Assembly (NCBI GenBank): GCA_015680905.1
Contig: CM027377.1
Coordinates: 59,355,501 to 59,419,500, forward strand
Source of the DNA: Coptis chinensis
Lineage: Eukaryota > Streptophyta > Magnoliopsida > Ranunculales > Ranunculaceae
DNA length: 64,000 nt
Reading direction: 5' to 3'
Under the pieces are notes generated by a model that saw only the letters and a program-made list of their open reading frames with translations, was not told the DNA's origin and did no database searches. Positions within the stretch are counted from its first letter, which is position 1; every line of letters starts with the position of its first letter. Made by a program: the position numbers and the translations under genes. Of the stretch, positions 10,621-21,387 are shown in pieces.

Positions 10621-11896
10621 GCACTTTTAGCAGGACAACAAAACTTTCCTAACAGGTGCAAACGATGTAAAGTATGCTCAAGAAATCAAAATTCGTTTTT
10701 GGAAGTATGGAGTTTTGAAAACTTTGCTTGGTCTTTATTATGCCCTGTTCAAAGGAACAATTGGGCGCAAGATTAGGATGGCTCTATTACACGTCTTAGA
10801 AGAGTAGGCAGTCACTTCACCAAGTGGTGTGCTACCAAGAATCTCACTCATGATGAATCTGGGGGAGGGGAGCGAGGAAGGTAGTTAGTCCACTGGAATT
10901 TGGTAACTAATTACTCTAAATCCTCCTAGCTATATTTTTGTCCTATTCTGGAGGAGCGTGACTACTTTGGGCTCTAGTTAGTTGATTTTAATTCATTTTT
11001 TTTTGTCTAGGGCTTCAAGAATCAAGCATCGTCTGATTTATCTACATTGGGGAATGACTTTCCAATGGTTGTTATGTGGCTCGGGTTTAGCCTTATGCCT
11101 GAATTTAAATTTGCAGTGCAGAAATTAAAATTCAAACAATCACGTAAGCATGCTTGAACACACAAGGTATCCTCTTACATGGACTTTGAGGAGGTTTAGA
11201 ATTTACCTATCAAGCTGTGCTTATATGTTGCTTGAGGAGAAGGCGATGTTGGTTGGCGCGTAATCTGAGAATCAAGCCCAACCGTTTGAGCTTTTCCCTG
11301 TTTTAGGTTACAATAAAGGTCCACTTAAAATGCCCACAGTTTGGGTTTTTGATAATTAAACAACTTTGCCTTCAAGGGCCCAAAACATAAAAGTAAACTA
11401 ATCTAATAGATTAACTAGAGCTAAACTTAGTTAGAGTGTTGATTACTAAGTTGATTCAAAGTGTGCGAGCGTATGATTCACGACACGCCTCGCACACTTG
11501 AACTTCTCGATCAAAACTTTTTTTTTTCTTTATATCTTTATCTATTACAAACAAGTTCCACTGATTTATACTACTCTATTACAAAATCCAGATCTATATA
11601 TCAACTAAACAATACAAAACAACTGAACTCTAAAAAAAACTGGACATCAGTGTGTGGAGGTGACTGGGCGGTCGCCTGCGCGGTCACCTGGTAGATTTCG
11701 ACCAAGTTTTGTCGATTTTCACCTGCAGCTTTTGCTCCTCTCTAACATGTTGATCGCGAACCCTGATTTGCAAAAAAGTAAGTCAGTAATGAAAAACAAC
11801 GAAATAAATCAATGAAAATTATAAAAATAAGAAATGAAAAGGTGAGAGTGATTCTTCCCTCCTTAGATGCTTAACCAAGCATTTTTACTCCATCAA
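10621..11896 (-). other. Leader of family-E copy 1
   Basis: These 1.28 kb lie between the primer site (11897-11914) and gag, in the right order for a 5' untranslated leader on the minus strand. There are no convincing open frames. The 5' leader of copy 3 is lost, so it cannot be used for comparison. Confidence 0.45.
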
Positions 11897-11914
11897 TCCC
11901 CATCAGCGGCACCA
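11897..11914 (-). other. Degraded tRNA-Asp-type primer binding site
   Basis: On the minus strand the sequence reads TGGTGCCGCTGATGGGGA. It differs at three positions from the site at 16148-16165 (TGGCGCCGCTGCCGGGGA), mostly CpG-type changes. It lies two bases after the CTACATCA end of the LTR, the expected position of a primer site. Confidence 0.6.
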
Positions 11915-11916
11915 TT

Positions 11917-12757
11917 TGATGTAGACTAGTATTGAATATATTAAAGTTGTTGATGTGGTTCACCATAGATTATTTGGAGTTTGAATGGTTGGGAGTTGAA
12001 GAAATGAAGGTAGGATCTTTAGTTTAGGATTTGTATAGGTTACTAGTTTATGAAGAACATTGAAAAGCTTAGTTGTTTAAATGATTGAAATAACACAAAC
12101 TTGAAAGAAAATGATTAAAATGATTGATTGAAAGAAAAGAAAGAAGATTGATTGATTGAATAACAAAAGTAAATAACAAGATTGAAAATGAAGAACAATA
12201 AAGTAAATGACTTGAATGAAAAAAAGAGTAGAAATTAAATCCTACATGACACTATAATAAGTCTAGGTGCATTCTCTCTCCCTAACTTTTACTTCTTATA
12301 CCCCTACTTGATGCAAATGACTGATTTGCCCTTCTCTATTACATTTGAGACACCTCATCCTTTACTTTATGCTTTTGTTTTTTCCATTTGCTCTTTGATT
12401 TCTTCTTGATCAAGGTAGGTTTTAGAGAAAACCTTCTTTTGAGTTGAGGACATCTATCTCTGGTCTTCTGAGTTGAAGACTTTCACTTTCAGCTCATTGG
12501 TTATGAGTCATTGACCTTTGACCTTTGACCTTGACTTTGACTTTTTCAAAACTTTTTCATAGCAGCTTCGGGTCTTCATAATAAGCGTAAGTAAAGCTCC
12601 TTTTGGTGCTAAGACGCAACTTTTATGATAAGTGGTGTGAATTTATCTGTAACCTGAAAAAAGCAATAAAAGCTATGAGTTGTCTTTTCATTAAACGTAA
12701 GAAGGGCTATAATATAGTAATGTAATGGTAATAAAATGCACATTTAGGAGCTGATCA
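11917..12757 (-). mobile_element. Family-E LTR (841 bp)
   Basis: On the minus strand it starts TGATCAGCTCCTAAATG at 12757 and ends CTACATCA at 11917, followed by a primer site. A diverged relative ends at 42786 with the same TGATCAGCTCC start. In the minus direction it is preceded by a gag-protease fragment and followed by leader and gag, so it sits between two family-E interiors. No purine tract precedes it; the upstream coding frame runs into it and stops at the TAA inside TCCTAA. Flanking target duplications could not be shown because the other LTR is missing. Confidence 0.7.
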
Positions 12758-13750
12758 GTAACTTATCATAGGCTCTCAAGAATTTGAAGTATTCGTCATC
12801 CAACTTGTCTGGATTTACATGAAAATCTTCATCCACAAAAGTATGTGCATCCTTAAGGAAATCATCAATATCCTCGGTAGTGAAGTCGGCAAAGAAATTG
12901 TGATCCTTGTCGTCCTCAAAAAGAATGGGTACCAACGTTGGAGTTAAGATATCAACTGAACTGGTGATCATGTTGATCTCACCATCCATAGTTTGTGGCA
13001 TCAATTTGGACAAATTTATTTCCACAGTGAGATTTCCAAAGGATATGGTCATGGAACCATCATGACAATTGATAAGGGCGTTTGCAGTTGCAAGAAATGG
13101 ACGCCCTAGGATGATTGGAATGGAGTCGTATGCAACTTCCGTGTCCAGAATGACAAAATCAATTGGATAGTAAAAATCGTAGACCTTGACGAGGACATTC
13201 TCCACAATGCCTTTGGGATGCTTGATGGAACGATTGGCTAATTGCAGTGTCATGGTTGTAGGTTTGAGTTCATGGATACCCAGCTGTTTGAAGAGGTAGT
13301 AGCACTACACCATTTTTCCCTATTTGGAACGGACTGGAGCCATTCCTGTTAGGTCCGTCGCTAAGATATGAACAAATTTACTAATTCGGCAATTTATTTT
13401 TAACTAATTTTTGGCACACACCAAACAGGAACGATCCCCATCCGTTCTAATTTGCCAAAATTCTGGTAGTGTAGGGAAGTAAGTTGACACTTGCTCCCAA
13501 GTCCAACAGTGCAGTAGCTGTATACTTGTCTCCCAAGGTGCATGGAACTGTGGGACAGGCAACGTCCTTGCATTTTACTATTCTATTTGATTAAGAGAAT
13601 GAAGGAAATTGGTCTGTTAGAAAAGTGTGTTGTGGGACATTGGTTTTCGTTTTATTAGTGCACATATCTTTCAGAAACGTAGCATGTCTTGACAATTGTT
13701 TGAGAGCATCGAGAAATGGAAGGTTTATTGCCAAATTCTTGAATGTTTCT
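12758..13750 (-). pseudogene. Family-E gag end and aspartic protease, copy 2 (truncated)
   Basis: The minus-strand frame begins near 13750 (NLAINLPFLDALKQLSRHA, the linker before protease). It passes the active-site motif LLDLGASVNLLPY near 13470-13500 and continues with MTLQLANRSIKHPKGIVENV and IPIILGRPFLATANALINC, the flap and C-terminal parts of a plant retropepsin. An acidic tail follows (TTEDIDDFLKDA...DDEYFKFLRAYD). A 169-bp CACTA miniature element splits the protease between the two halves of the active-site region. The start is cut at 13750/13751 by the LTR of element X and the end by the family-E LTR at 12757, which supplies the stop codon. No reverse transcriptase is joined to it. 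Confidence 0.82.
13303..13471. mobile_element. CACTA-type miniature element (169 bp)
   Basis: It begins CACTACACC and ends GGTAGTG, giving CACTA..TAGTG termini, with matching 3-bp TAG duplications at 13300-13302 and 13472-13474. Removing it together with one TAG restores the protease frame (L-L-P-Y-L-F). It has no coding capacity, so it is a non-autonomous member of the CACTA (En/Spm) class. Confidence 0.85.
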
Positions 13751-14243
13751 TGATAAGCACCCAAAAATGTAGTTTTAAACCCTTAATAGTATTACATTTA
13801 GGGCAACCATGTTTATAATAAATAAGAGTTAGTATTGTTTGTGTTTAAAAATGTCATTTTGCATGGAAAACAAGTCAAGATAATTGCTAGAAGAGTTATA
13901 TGTTTAAAGCCCAAGAATCAAAAAAAAAACCTTTTTCATGCCCAGTCAAAGTCAATTCGGGTAGAAAAATGCAAAAAAAACCATCAGAACTTCAAAATGA
14001 CGTATATTTGGACTCAAGCCTCAGAATTGGGCCTACTTTATGTCAAAACAACCGACTCGAAACAAGATTTCCAATTGACCTAACCCTGCTCCAATCAGAG
14101 TTGTATGTGGACAAAAAGGGCACTAAATTATTTTCTAGCAGCATTGGCTCTTTTAGACTTAACCTAATGGACTTTGAGCTCACATCAGAGGCCTAAAGTC
14201 TCCTTTCCAGAACTATGCACGAAAATGTAACCTAACCCTCTCC

Positions 14244-14252
14244 TATATAAAG
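14244..14252 (+). promoter_or_regulatory. TATA box of the X LTR
   Basis: TATATAAAG followed by agggttaggg; the same nonamer and flank occur in the inverted X2 LTR (minus strand, 24343-24351). Conservation between diverged LTRs supports it as the core promoter. Confidence 0.6.
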
Positions 14253-14351
14253 AGGGTTAGGGCTAGCCTCCAGATCATACCCTACTTTAGAATAGTTTAG
14301 TTTAGTTTTTAGAAAAGTAGTTTGTAGTGTAGCCTCCATTAAACTTTCTTC

Positions 14352-14357
14352 AATAAA
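14352..14357 (+). terminator. Polyadenylation signal in the X LTR
   Basis: AATAAA about 100 bases downstream of the TATA box, as expected for an LTR R region. Similar CAATAAAAG motifs occur at the matching place in the solo LTR at 40084-41353. Confidence 0.4.
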
Positions 14358-15234
14358 AGCTTTAGTTATCTTCAATTCTCTTTTACTTTTATGTCTTTCT
14401 TTTATTGTTCCAGTTTAATACGTCCAATGAATCATAGCTAAACTCCCATTAGAGGGAGGTTATTGAAGTTTTAAGAGGACTTGATTTGTTTAGCATAGAT
14501 TTGTTGATTAGGGTTTAAAGTTTGGATTTTTCTTGACTTAGAGATAAGAAGAGAAAAATCTAAACTAGAGGATTGTGAGTTTTTCCATGAGAATGGAAAA
14601 CAATCCTTCCTCTCATGCTAGTTTTATATTTGAGCTTTTAGTGAGAATATAAAGATTAGGGTTTCTCAACAATCTATTCTAACACTTCTAGGAATTGAAA
14701 AGTAGATTTAATTCTCTCTCTAACATTTTCTAATTTCCATCATATTTGATTCACATCATTATATTGTTAGTTAATTTAGTATTAAGATTAAATTCGTAGA
14801 ATAATCATATTAGTAGATTTCACATCATAATCATTACTCTCAGATTAAACCCAGAAACCGATCCCTCTAATTTTGGCGATCCAAATCGAAGCTTCCAGAA
14901 CCAAACAAATACTCCACCTACTCCTACTACCGAATCAAAGCCATTTGTTATCTCTATTTCACACAAGTCAAAAGAGAACTAACAGTAATTAAAACCCGAC
15001 ACTCCTCTTTCCGAATCGATCGCCCAATCACCGAAATGCTCGCAAAGACCAGTCTAATTGCAGTCACGATTCCCTTCTAATTCCAATCCACTTTTGGTAC
15101 GAAATATCCAATTCCTACTATTAAGAGATGTGAGCAATAAATCTTTGGGGGTTTCTAATGTCGATAGAATTCCGAATCTTGCACAAGCTAAACCGAATTA
15201 GAACTTTCCCAATTCGGGGGACCTAAAGAAAAGC

Positions 15235-15242
15235 TATAAAAA
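15235..15242 (+). promoter_or_regulatory. Second TATA-like box in the X LTR
   Basis: TATAAAAA followed by a GC-richer stretch, inside the segment that is missing from the X2 LTR. It could be a second promoter brought in by recombination; function is inferred only. Confidence 0.35.
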
Positions 15243-16147
15243 CAGGGGCGAGGGACAAAACAGGGGGCGTTCCAGAACACTGATACAGAGAACATGAGAG
15301 ACAGAAAAGTGGAGTTCGAGTTAGTACGCGGATTAAAGCTTGGGGACAGAACGAATTGGAGGAGAAGACTTCAACGCGAGACTACGGTTTTTGCAATGAT
15401 TAATTCTTCTATTAATTTCTTTTTTCTGTTCATTGTTATGTATAGCTAAACTCCAAGTCTAGGGCAGATGAAACCTTAGGCTAATGTTTGTGTTTTCTGG
15501 ATTAATTTCGATGATTTCTAGTTAGTTTAAATTGCTATACTCTTCTAGTTTCATGTATTGATAGCTAGCTTGTATCTTTCATATAGTATGTCACGCATGC
15601 TTTATAGTTCGATATTCGTTGCTATTAGTTAAGCCTGTTTTAACTGTTGACGTCAAATTTAGATATTATTCGTGCCGTAAAAAGACGAGTAATCTTTTGA
15701 GTTTGATATGTAGTGCCGAAACTTTAGAAGATACATGTTTAGTTAAGATTATCACGATCATATCATCGAGAAAGCAAGGGTTACCTTTCCCTCATGCTAC
15801 TCGTATTAAATCTGGAACATTAAAATTACTCTTAGAAATATAAACAGAAGTCTACGGTGGATTCTATAGTCCTAGAGTTCTTCCCATTTGATAAAACCCA
15901 ATTATTTAGTTTATAGTTTTCATAGTTTAAATAGTTTAGTGAGTAGTTAATTCAATCTTTCTCTAAACCACCATTGTTCGCATTAGGATAAATAATCAAT
16001 TAGTACTCAGTTGTTCTAAGTAGCAGTCCCTGTGGGATCGACCCGTTTGCCGTCGCAACTATTTTCAACGATAGCTGTGCGCTTGCGGTTTAACTAGGGT
16101 TAGATTAGTCTAATTAATTTAGACCGAGTAATTTCCTATCAAGTTTT

Positions 16148-16165
16148 TGGCGCCGCTGCCGGGGA
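16148..16165 (+). other. tRNA-Asp-type primer binding site of element X
   Basis: TGGCGCCGCTGCCGGGGA, the site where the 3' end of a host tRNA primes minus-strand DNA synthesis. It fits the Athila-lineage pattern (complement of the tRNA-Asp 3' end with one difference) and lies just after the LTR end. Confidence 0.85.
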
Positions 16166-16731
16166 TTGCAGTGGTACAATTAAGTTTTAAAGTTTTATTT
16201 ATCGTGATTCGTAGTTTAAATTTAGTCGTAGTTTTATTATTTCTTAGTTTTCGTGTTTAATTTTGATTTTCGCAGGCAGTAAGCAAAGATTTCTTCTTAC
16301 AAGGTTGATAGTCGTGATTTTGTTGTGGACTTTGTAAAGTTGCTTGCTTGTCGTCACTCGGCGTCGTAAGTAGCCCTCGAAGGCTCACACCGTAGGTACG
16401 TCTCTTTACTTTGTGGGGTTGAATTTTGTTTGTTTCGTGTGTTTTGTTTGTTTTATTGTTTCTTGCATTTAGGAAGGTTAAATCATATTGACCAGCCTTA
16501 GACATCTTGCATTAGGACAGGTTTTAGCCCGCTCACTAGGAAAGCCCTTTTTACACGTGGATCGAGTGACGGTGCTTTTGCACAAGAACTGGGAATCGTG
16601 TTATTTGAGTTTAGGAGCAAATATATTAAACAATATTTAAAATTCAATCTGGGTTGAAATATTTGTTTGGTATTGTTTGTGTGAGCATCATTTGCATCAT
16701 TTATTAGAGTCTTAGGTTTTAGAAGTGGTTT
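16166..16731 (+). other. Leader of element X
   Basis: 566 bases between the primer site and the gag start, without a long open frame. It is T-rich in its first half. Nothing else is recognised in it. Confidence 0.6.
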
Positions 16732-18562
16732 ATGATTGAGACTCGATCCGATAATCCAGAGTTAGCACCATTTGATTCAGAAATTGAACGGACACTCCAT
16801 AGGAAGATTAGAAATCTCGCCGAGTTAGAGATACCCATAACCTTTGTCGGCAATACACCAATTTTTGCTGACATGGGTGACAATAATAATGGCGTTGTTG
16901 CTTGAAGTACCTAGGTCCATTAAGGAATTCATATATCCTACTAGGACCACTCGACCGTCTTGCATCGTTCCCCCGCCGACCAATGCTAATCACTTTGAGT
17001 TAAAGCCCAATCTGCTTAGGCTACTTCCTAAGTTTAGGGGGACTGATGAGGAAGATCCATATCTTCATGTAAGGGAATTTGAAGATATTTGTGGGACTGT
17101 TAAACTTCAACAGTTTAGCGATGAGGCTATAAAGTTGAAATTATTCCCATTTTCTCTTAAGGAGAAAGCGAAGAGTTGGTTTCACACTCTTCCATCAAAT
17201 TCCATAACGGGTTGGGAAAAATTATGCGTTGTGTTTTTAAAAAAACTTTTTCCCTAATCATAAGGCGACTGCTTTTAGAAAAAGTCTATCATCGTTTTGC
17301 CAAAATGATGGAGAATCATTATGAAAGTGTATGGAGAGATTTAAGGACATGCTTTTGCAGTGTCCTAACCATGGCCTAGAGAAAGGTAGGATAGTCCAGA
17401 TTCTCTATGAGGGTCTTGATTTTAATTCTAAGGCTATGATTGAGACCATGAGTACTGGAGATTTCTGTGCTAAGACTGTAGATGAAGCATGGACCTTTTT
17501 AGAAGAAGTCTCTGAAAAGGTCCAGCAATGGGAAACTAGCCGTGAGCCTAAGAAGGTGGCTAGTAGTACTACACAGAATGGTTTGTTCCACGTTGACAAG
17601 GAGTTTGACACGAACGCTAAGATGGCCACTTTAATTAGAAGAGTTGAAGTCCTCGAGCTAGAAAAAGAGACAAAGTCTCCAGCTTCGGTTAACAATATCG
17701 AGGCCCCTGGTTGTGTTTTGTGTGATAGTCTTGATCACGTTATAGATAATTGCCCTGGCATAACTACACAAGTCAATGCTTTTAATTCATACCAAAAACT
17801 AGGCAATAATCCTTTTTCTAACACGTATAATCCAGGGTGGCGTAACCACCCCAATTTGTCTTGGTCTAAGGGATACATCAGGGAGGCCCCGTGGGTAACT
17901 CAAACCCAGTACTACAGTATGCACCTCAACCACCTAAACTTTCACCTATAGAAGAAGCCATTGCTCAATTATCACAAAACACCATGAAATTCCAGGAAAC
18001 AACCCAACAGTTTATGCAAGCCAGTCAAACTGCTACTCAAGATAATGCTCAAGCCATTAGGAAGATCGAAGTCACCATAGGTCAAATTGCTAATACTTTG
18101 AATGAAAGGGACAAGGGTAGGTTTCCTAGTCAACCAGTGGCTAATCCAAAGGGACGGTATGAAATAGGCTCTAACTTGAGCCAAGAGCACCACCAGGAGC
18201 AAGCTAAGTCTATTACCATTCTTAGAAGTGGTAAACATATTGATAATAGGGTTGAGATGCCTAGGGATGTTGAGGTCAGATCTGTAACTATAGAGTGTGA
18301 GGGCGAGAAGAGTGATGTAAGTGGTTTTAATAGTCGTGATGTTTCTACGAAGTGCTTAGAGCCTCCTACGTCTTTCGAGTCTAGTCATGTACCATCTTAT
18401 ATACCAAAAGCCCCTTTTCCTGAGAGGTTAGTTCAGGCTAAGAAAGGAAATACTTTTAATGAGATAATGGAGATGTTTAAGCAAGTTCATATAAATATTC
18501 CGTTACTTGATGCTATAAAACAAGTTCCTTCTTATGCCAAGTTTCTTAAGGATATGTGGTAA
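16732..18562 (+). pseudogene. gag of Athila element X
   Basis: This encodes the particle protein of the element. I place the start at ATG 16732 (MIETRSDNPELAPFD), which opens a frame leading to the RSIKEFIYP segment typical of Athila Gag. The capsid-like region follows: HFELKPNLLRLLPKFRG, then FPFSLKEKAKSWFHTL and a WEKLC-VFLKKLFP segment, then RFKDMLLQCPNHG near 17340. A CX2CX4HX4C zinc knuckle (CVLCDSLDHVIDNC) lies near 17710. The C-terminal linker has AIRKIEVTIGQIANTLNERD and RFPSQPVANPKGR, ending at VPSYAKFLKDMW. Frameshifts lie near 16900, 17255 and 17900, and a stop at 18560 separates gag from pol. Domain order and length fit a full Athila Gag, but this copy cannot make it unbroken. Confidence 0.88.
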
Positions 18563-21115
18563 TGCTAAAAACGTAAGTTGAGCGTGCATAAGAAAGCTTT
18601 CCTTACTGAGCAAGTGAGTTCGATTATTCAAAACCGCACTCCACCTAAGTTTAGAGATCCAGGATGCCCTACTATATCCTGTGTTATAGGTGATCATATG
18701 ATTGAGAAGGCATTACTTGATTTGGGGGCTAGTGTTAATTTGTTACCTTATTCGGTTTATTTACAGCTTGGTCTTGGTAAATTGAAACCTATGCCGATTA
18801 CACTTCAACTGGCGGATAGATCTGTCAGAGTTCCACGTAGTATTGTTGAAGATGTTTTGATTCAGGTTGATAAATTTTATTTCCCAGTTAATTTTATTGT
18901 TCTAGAAACACAACCTGTTCAAGATCTTAAACACCATATTCCTGTCATCTTAGGTCGTCCATTTTTGGCCACATCCAATGCTATCATTAACTGTCGTAAT
19001 GGAGTGTTGAAGCTTTCTTTTGGTAATATGACTACAGAACTTAATGTGTTTAATGTGACTCAACAACCTCCTGAACCTGATGATCTTTGGGATATTAATC
19101 TTATTGAAAGTGTGGTTCGCAAGACTTTCTTGGAAAGTTATTCTGATGACCCTCTTGAGTCTTGTTTAACTCACTTTGGTGGTGATTTTGATGTGGATAA
19201 TTCTATTTGTGAAGTAAATGCTTTGCTTGATGCCACCCCAATCTTAGATACTAATAAGTGGAAAACCAAGGTAGAACCTCTTTCTCCTTCTGAGTCTAAA
19301 CCAGTTCCTTCCATAGAGAGTCCTCCTAACCTTGAGTTGAAACCATTACCTGATACTCTTAAGTATGTCTTTTTGGGACTTGATGAGACTTTGCCTGTTA
19401 TTATTGGTTCTAATCTTGATAGTAAACAAGAGAGTAAAAAGACAGCTTTAGGGTGGACTATTGCTGATATTAATGGGATAAGCCCCACTGATTGTATGCA
19501 TCATATTCATCTAGAGGAGAATGCTAAACCAACCCGTGAGTTCCAGAGATGGCTTAATCCTAACATAAGAGAGGTAGTGAGAGCCGAGGTTCTCAAGTTG
19601 TTAGATGCGGGTATCATTTACCCCATCTCCGATAGTCAATGGGTGAGTCCGGTTCAGGTTGTCCCTAAAAAGTCTGGTATTACGGTAGTTAAGAATGCGA
19701 ATGGCGAGTTAGTTCCTACCTGTATGACTTCTGGGTGGCATTTTTGTATTGACTATCGTAAGTTGAATCTAGCCACTAGGAAAGACCACTTTCCTCTTTC
19801 TTTTATTGACCAAATGCTTGAACGGTTAGCCGGTCATAAGTATTATTGTTTTCTCGATGGTTATTCTGGTTATTACCAAATATGTATTACACCTGAGGAT
19901 CAAGAAAAGACTACATTTACTTGTCCTTTTGGAACTTTTGCCTACCGTCGTATGCCATTTGGGTTATGTAATGCACCCGGTACCTTCCAGAGATGCATGT
20001 TTAGCATTTTTTCTGACATGGTAGAAAGGTTTCTTGAGGTGTTTATGGATGATTTCTCCGTATTTGGTGATTCTTTTGATGAGGGTTTGCACCATTTGGA
20101 ATTAGTGTTAATTAGGTGCAAGGAGAAGAATCTGGTGTTGAATTGGGAGAAGTATCATTTTATGGTTCAACAGGGTATTGTTCTTGCTCATATCATTTCT
20201 AGTAAAGGCATTGAGGTCGATAAGGCCAAGATTGATGTCATTTCTAGTCTTCCACCACCTAAGACTGTGAAAGATATTAGGTCTTTTTTAGGTCATGCTG
20301 GATTTTATAGGCGATTCATTAAAGACTTTAGCAAGATTTCTCGTCCCTTATGCAATTTACTTGGTAAGGACGTCGATTTTGTCTTTGATGATGATTGTTT
20401 GAAAGCTTTTGAGAAGCTTAAACATTTATTGACTACCGCTCCTATCATACAACCACCTGATTGGAGTGTGCCTTTTGAGTGAATGTGTGATGCGTCGGAC
20501 TATGCTATTGGGGCTATTTTAGGTCAACGGTTTGATAAGTTGCCCCATGTAATTTATTATGCGAGTCGAACTCTTAATGATGCCCAAATGAATTACACTA
20601 CAACCGAGAAGGAACTGTTAGTTGTTGTGTTTGCTTTAGACAAGTTTAGGTCTTATCTCATAGGGTCTAAGGTTGTCGTGTTTACTGATCATTCGGCTTT
20701 GAAGTATCTTCTTTCTAAAAAGGATGCTAAAGCGCATCTTATTCGTTGGGTCCTCTTATTACAAGAGTTTGACATTGAGATTAGGGATGTGTTGGTACAG
20801 AGAACGTGGTTCTTGACCACTTGTCTAGGCTTATAGTAGAGTCTTCTACTAGTCTTTTGCCTTTGAATGAGTCCTTCCCACGATGAGCAACTTTTTGTTG
20901 TCTCGGTTGCCTTGGTATGCAAATATTGTTAATTATCTTGTTATAGGTCGGGTTTCCTTCTCATTGGAGAAAACAAGATAAATCTAAGTTTCTTGCTGAG
21001 GTTAAGTATTTTTTCTAGGATGACCCATACTTGTTTAAGTCATGCCCTGATCAGATTGTTAGGAGATGTGTTCCTGAGAGTGAGTTTCGTAGTATTCTCT
21101 CCTTTTGCCAATACC
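18563..21115 (+). pseudogene. pol of Athila element X: protease, RT, RNase H, integrase start
   Basis: One long open frame (18578-20482) covers the protease with LLDLGASVNLLPYSVY near 18715-18760 and VILGRPFLATSNAIINC near 18945. The RT has DAGIIYPISDSQWVSPVQVV, RKDHFPLSFIDQMLERLAG, FAYRRMPFGLCNAPGTF and the catalytic FMDD near 20045. The thumb follows with IRSFLGHAGFYRRFIKDFS. A TGA at 20480 splits off the RNase H ([44 protein letters not shown]). After a shift near 20800 the connection to integrase is legible (PWYANIV-YLVTGR-PSHW..DDPYLF), ending at 21115 before the zinc finger is complete. The integrase core is missing. The RT catalytic residues are intact, so decay is moderate. Confidence 0.9.
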
Positions 21116-21387
21116 CGAAGAGACAAACCTCTCTAAGTCCCACTCTGATAAACAGGCCAAATAGCAGGTTGATCCATTTGCAAAATACAGACCAATGGCC
21201 CTGATAAAAATTTTGACGAAATTTGAGAAATGATAAACATAAAAATACTAAAATACTAAATATTAATGCTAAGAATACTAATACATAATTCTACCATTCT
21301 CATGTTTAATTCAATTCTAAATGCTTAATCTCAATATATTATCATGTAATATACTACGAGTAACAAGTTCATTCCACTCTTAACTAT
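21116..21387. other. Unassigned AT-rich junction sequence
   Basis: 272 bases between the broken integrase of X and the end of the inverted X2 LTR. There is no coding frame and no match to other parts of the window. ACTAT (21383-21387) lies directly beside the LTR and would be its target duplication, but the partner site is not in view. Confidence 0.4.

Larger units (their letters stand above)
13751..16141 (+). mobile_element. 5' LTR of Athila element X (2391 bp)
   Basis: It starts TGATAAGCACCC at 13751 and ends TTTCCTATCA at 16141, six bases before a tRNA-Asp-type primer site. The inverted LTR at 21388-24886 shares both ends and large internal parts. A TATATAAAG box lies at 14244-14252, an AATAAA at 14352-14357 and a CTCCC-N6-GGGAG hairpin at 14443-14458. 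The segment from about 14860 to 15410 has no match in the inverted LTR and carries a second TATA box, so this LTR is a mosaic. The bases before it (TTTCT, 13746-13750) should be one target duplication, but its partner is not found because the 3' end is rearranged. Confidence 0.88.
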
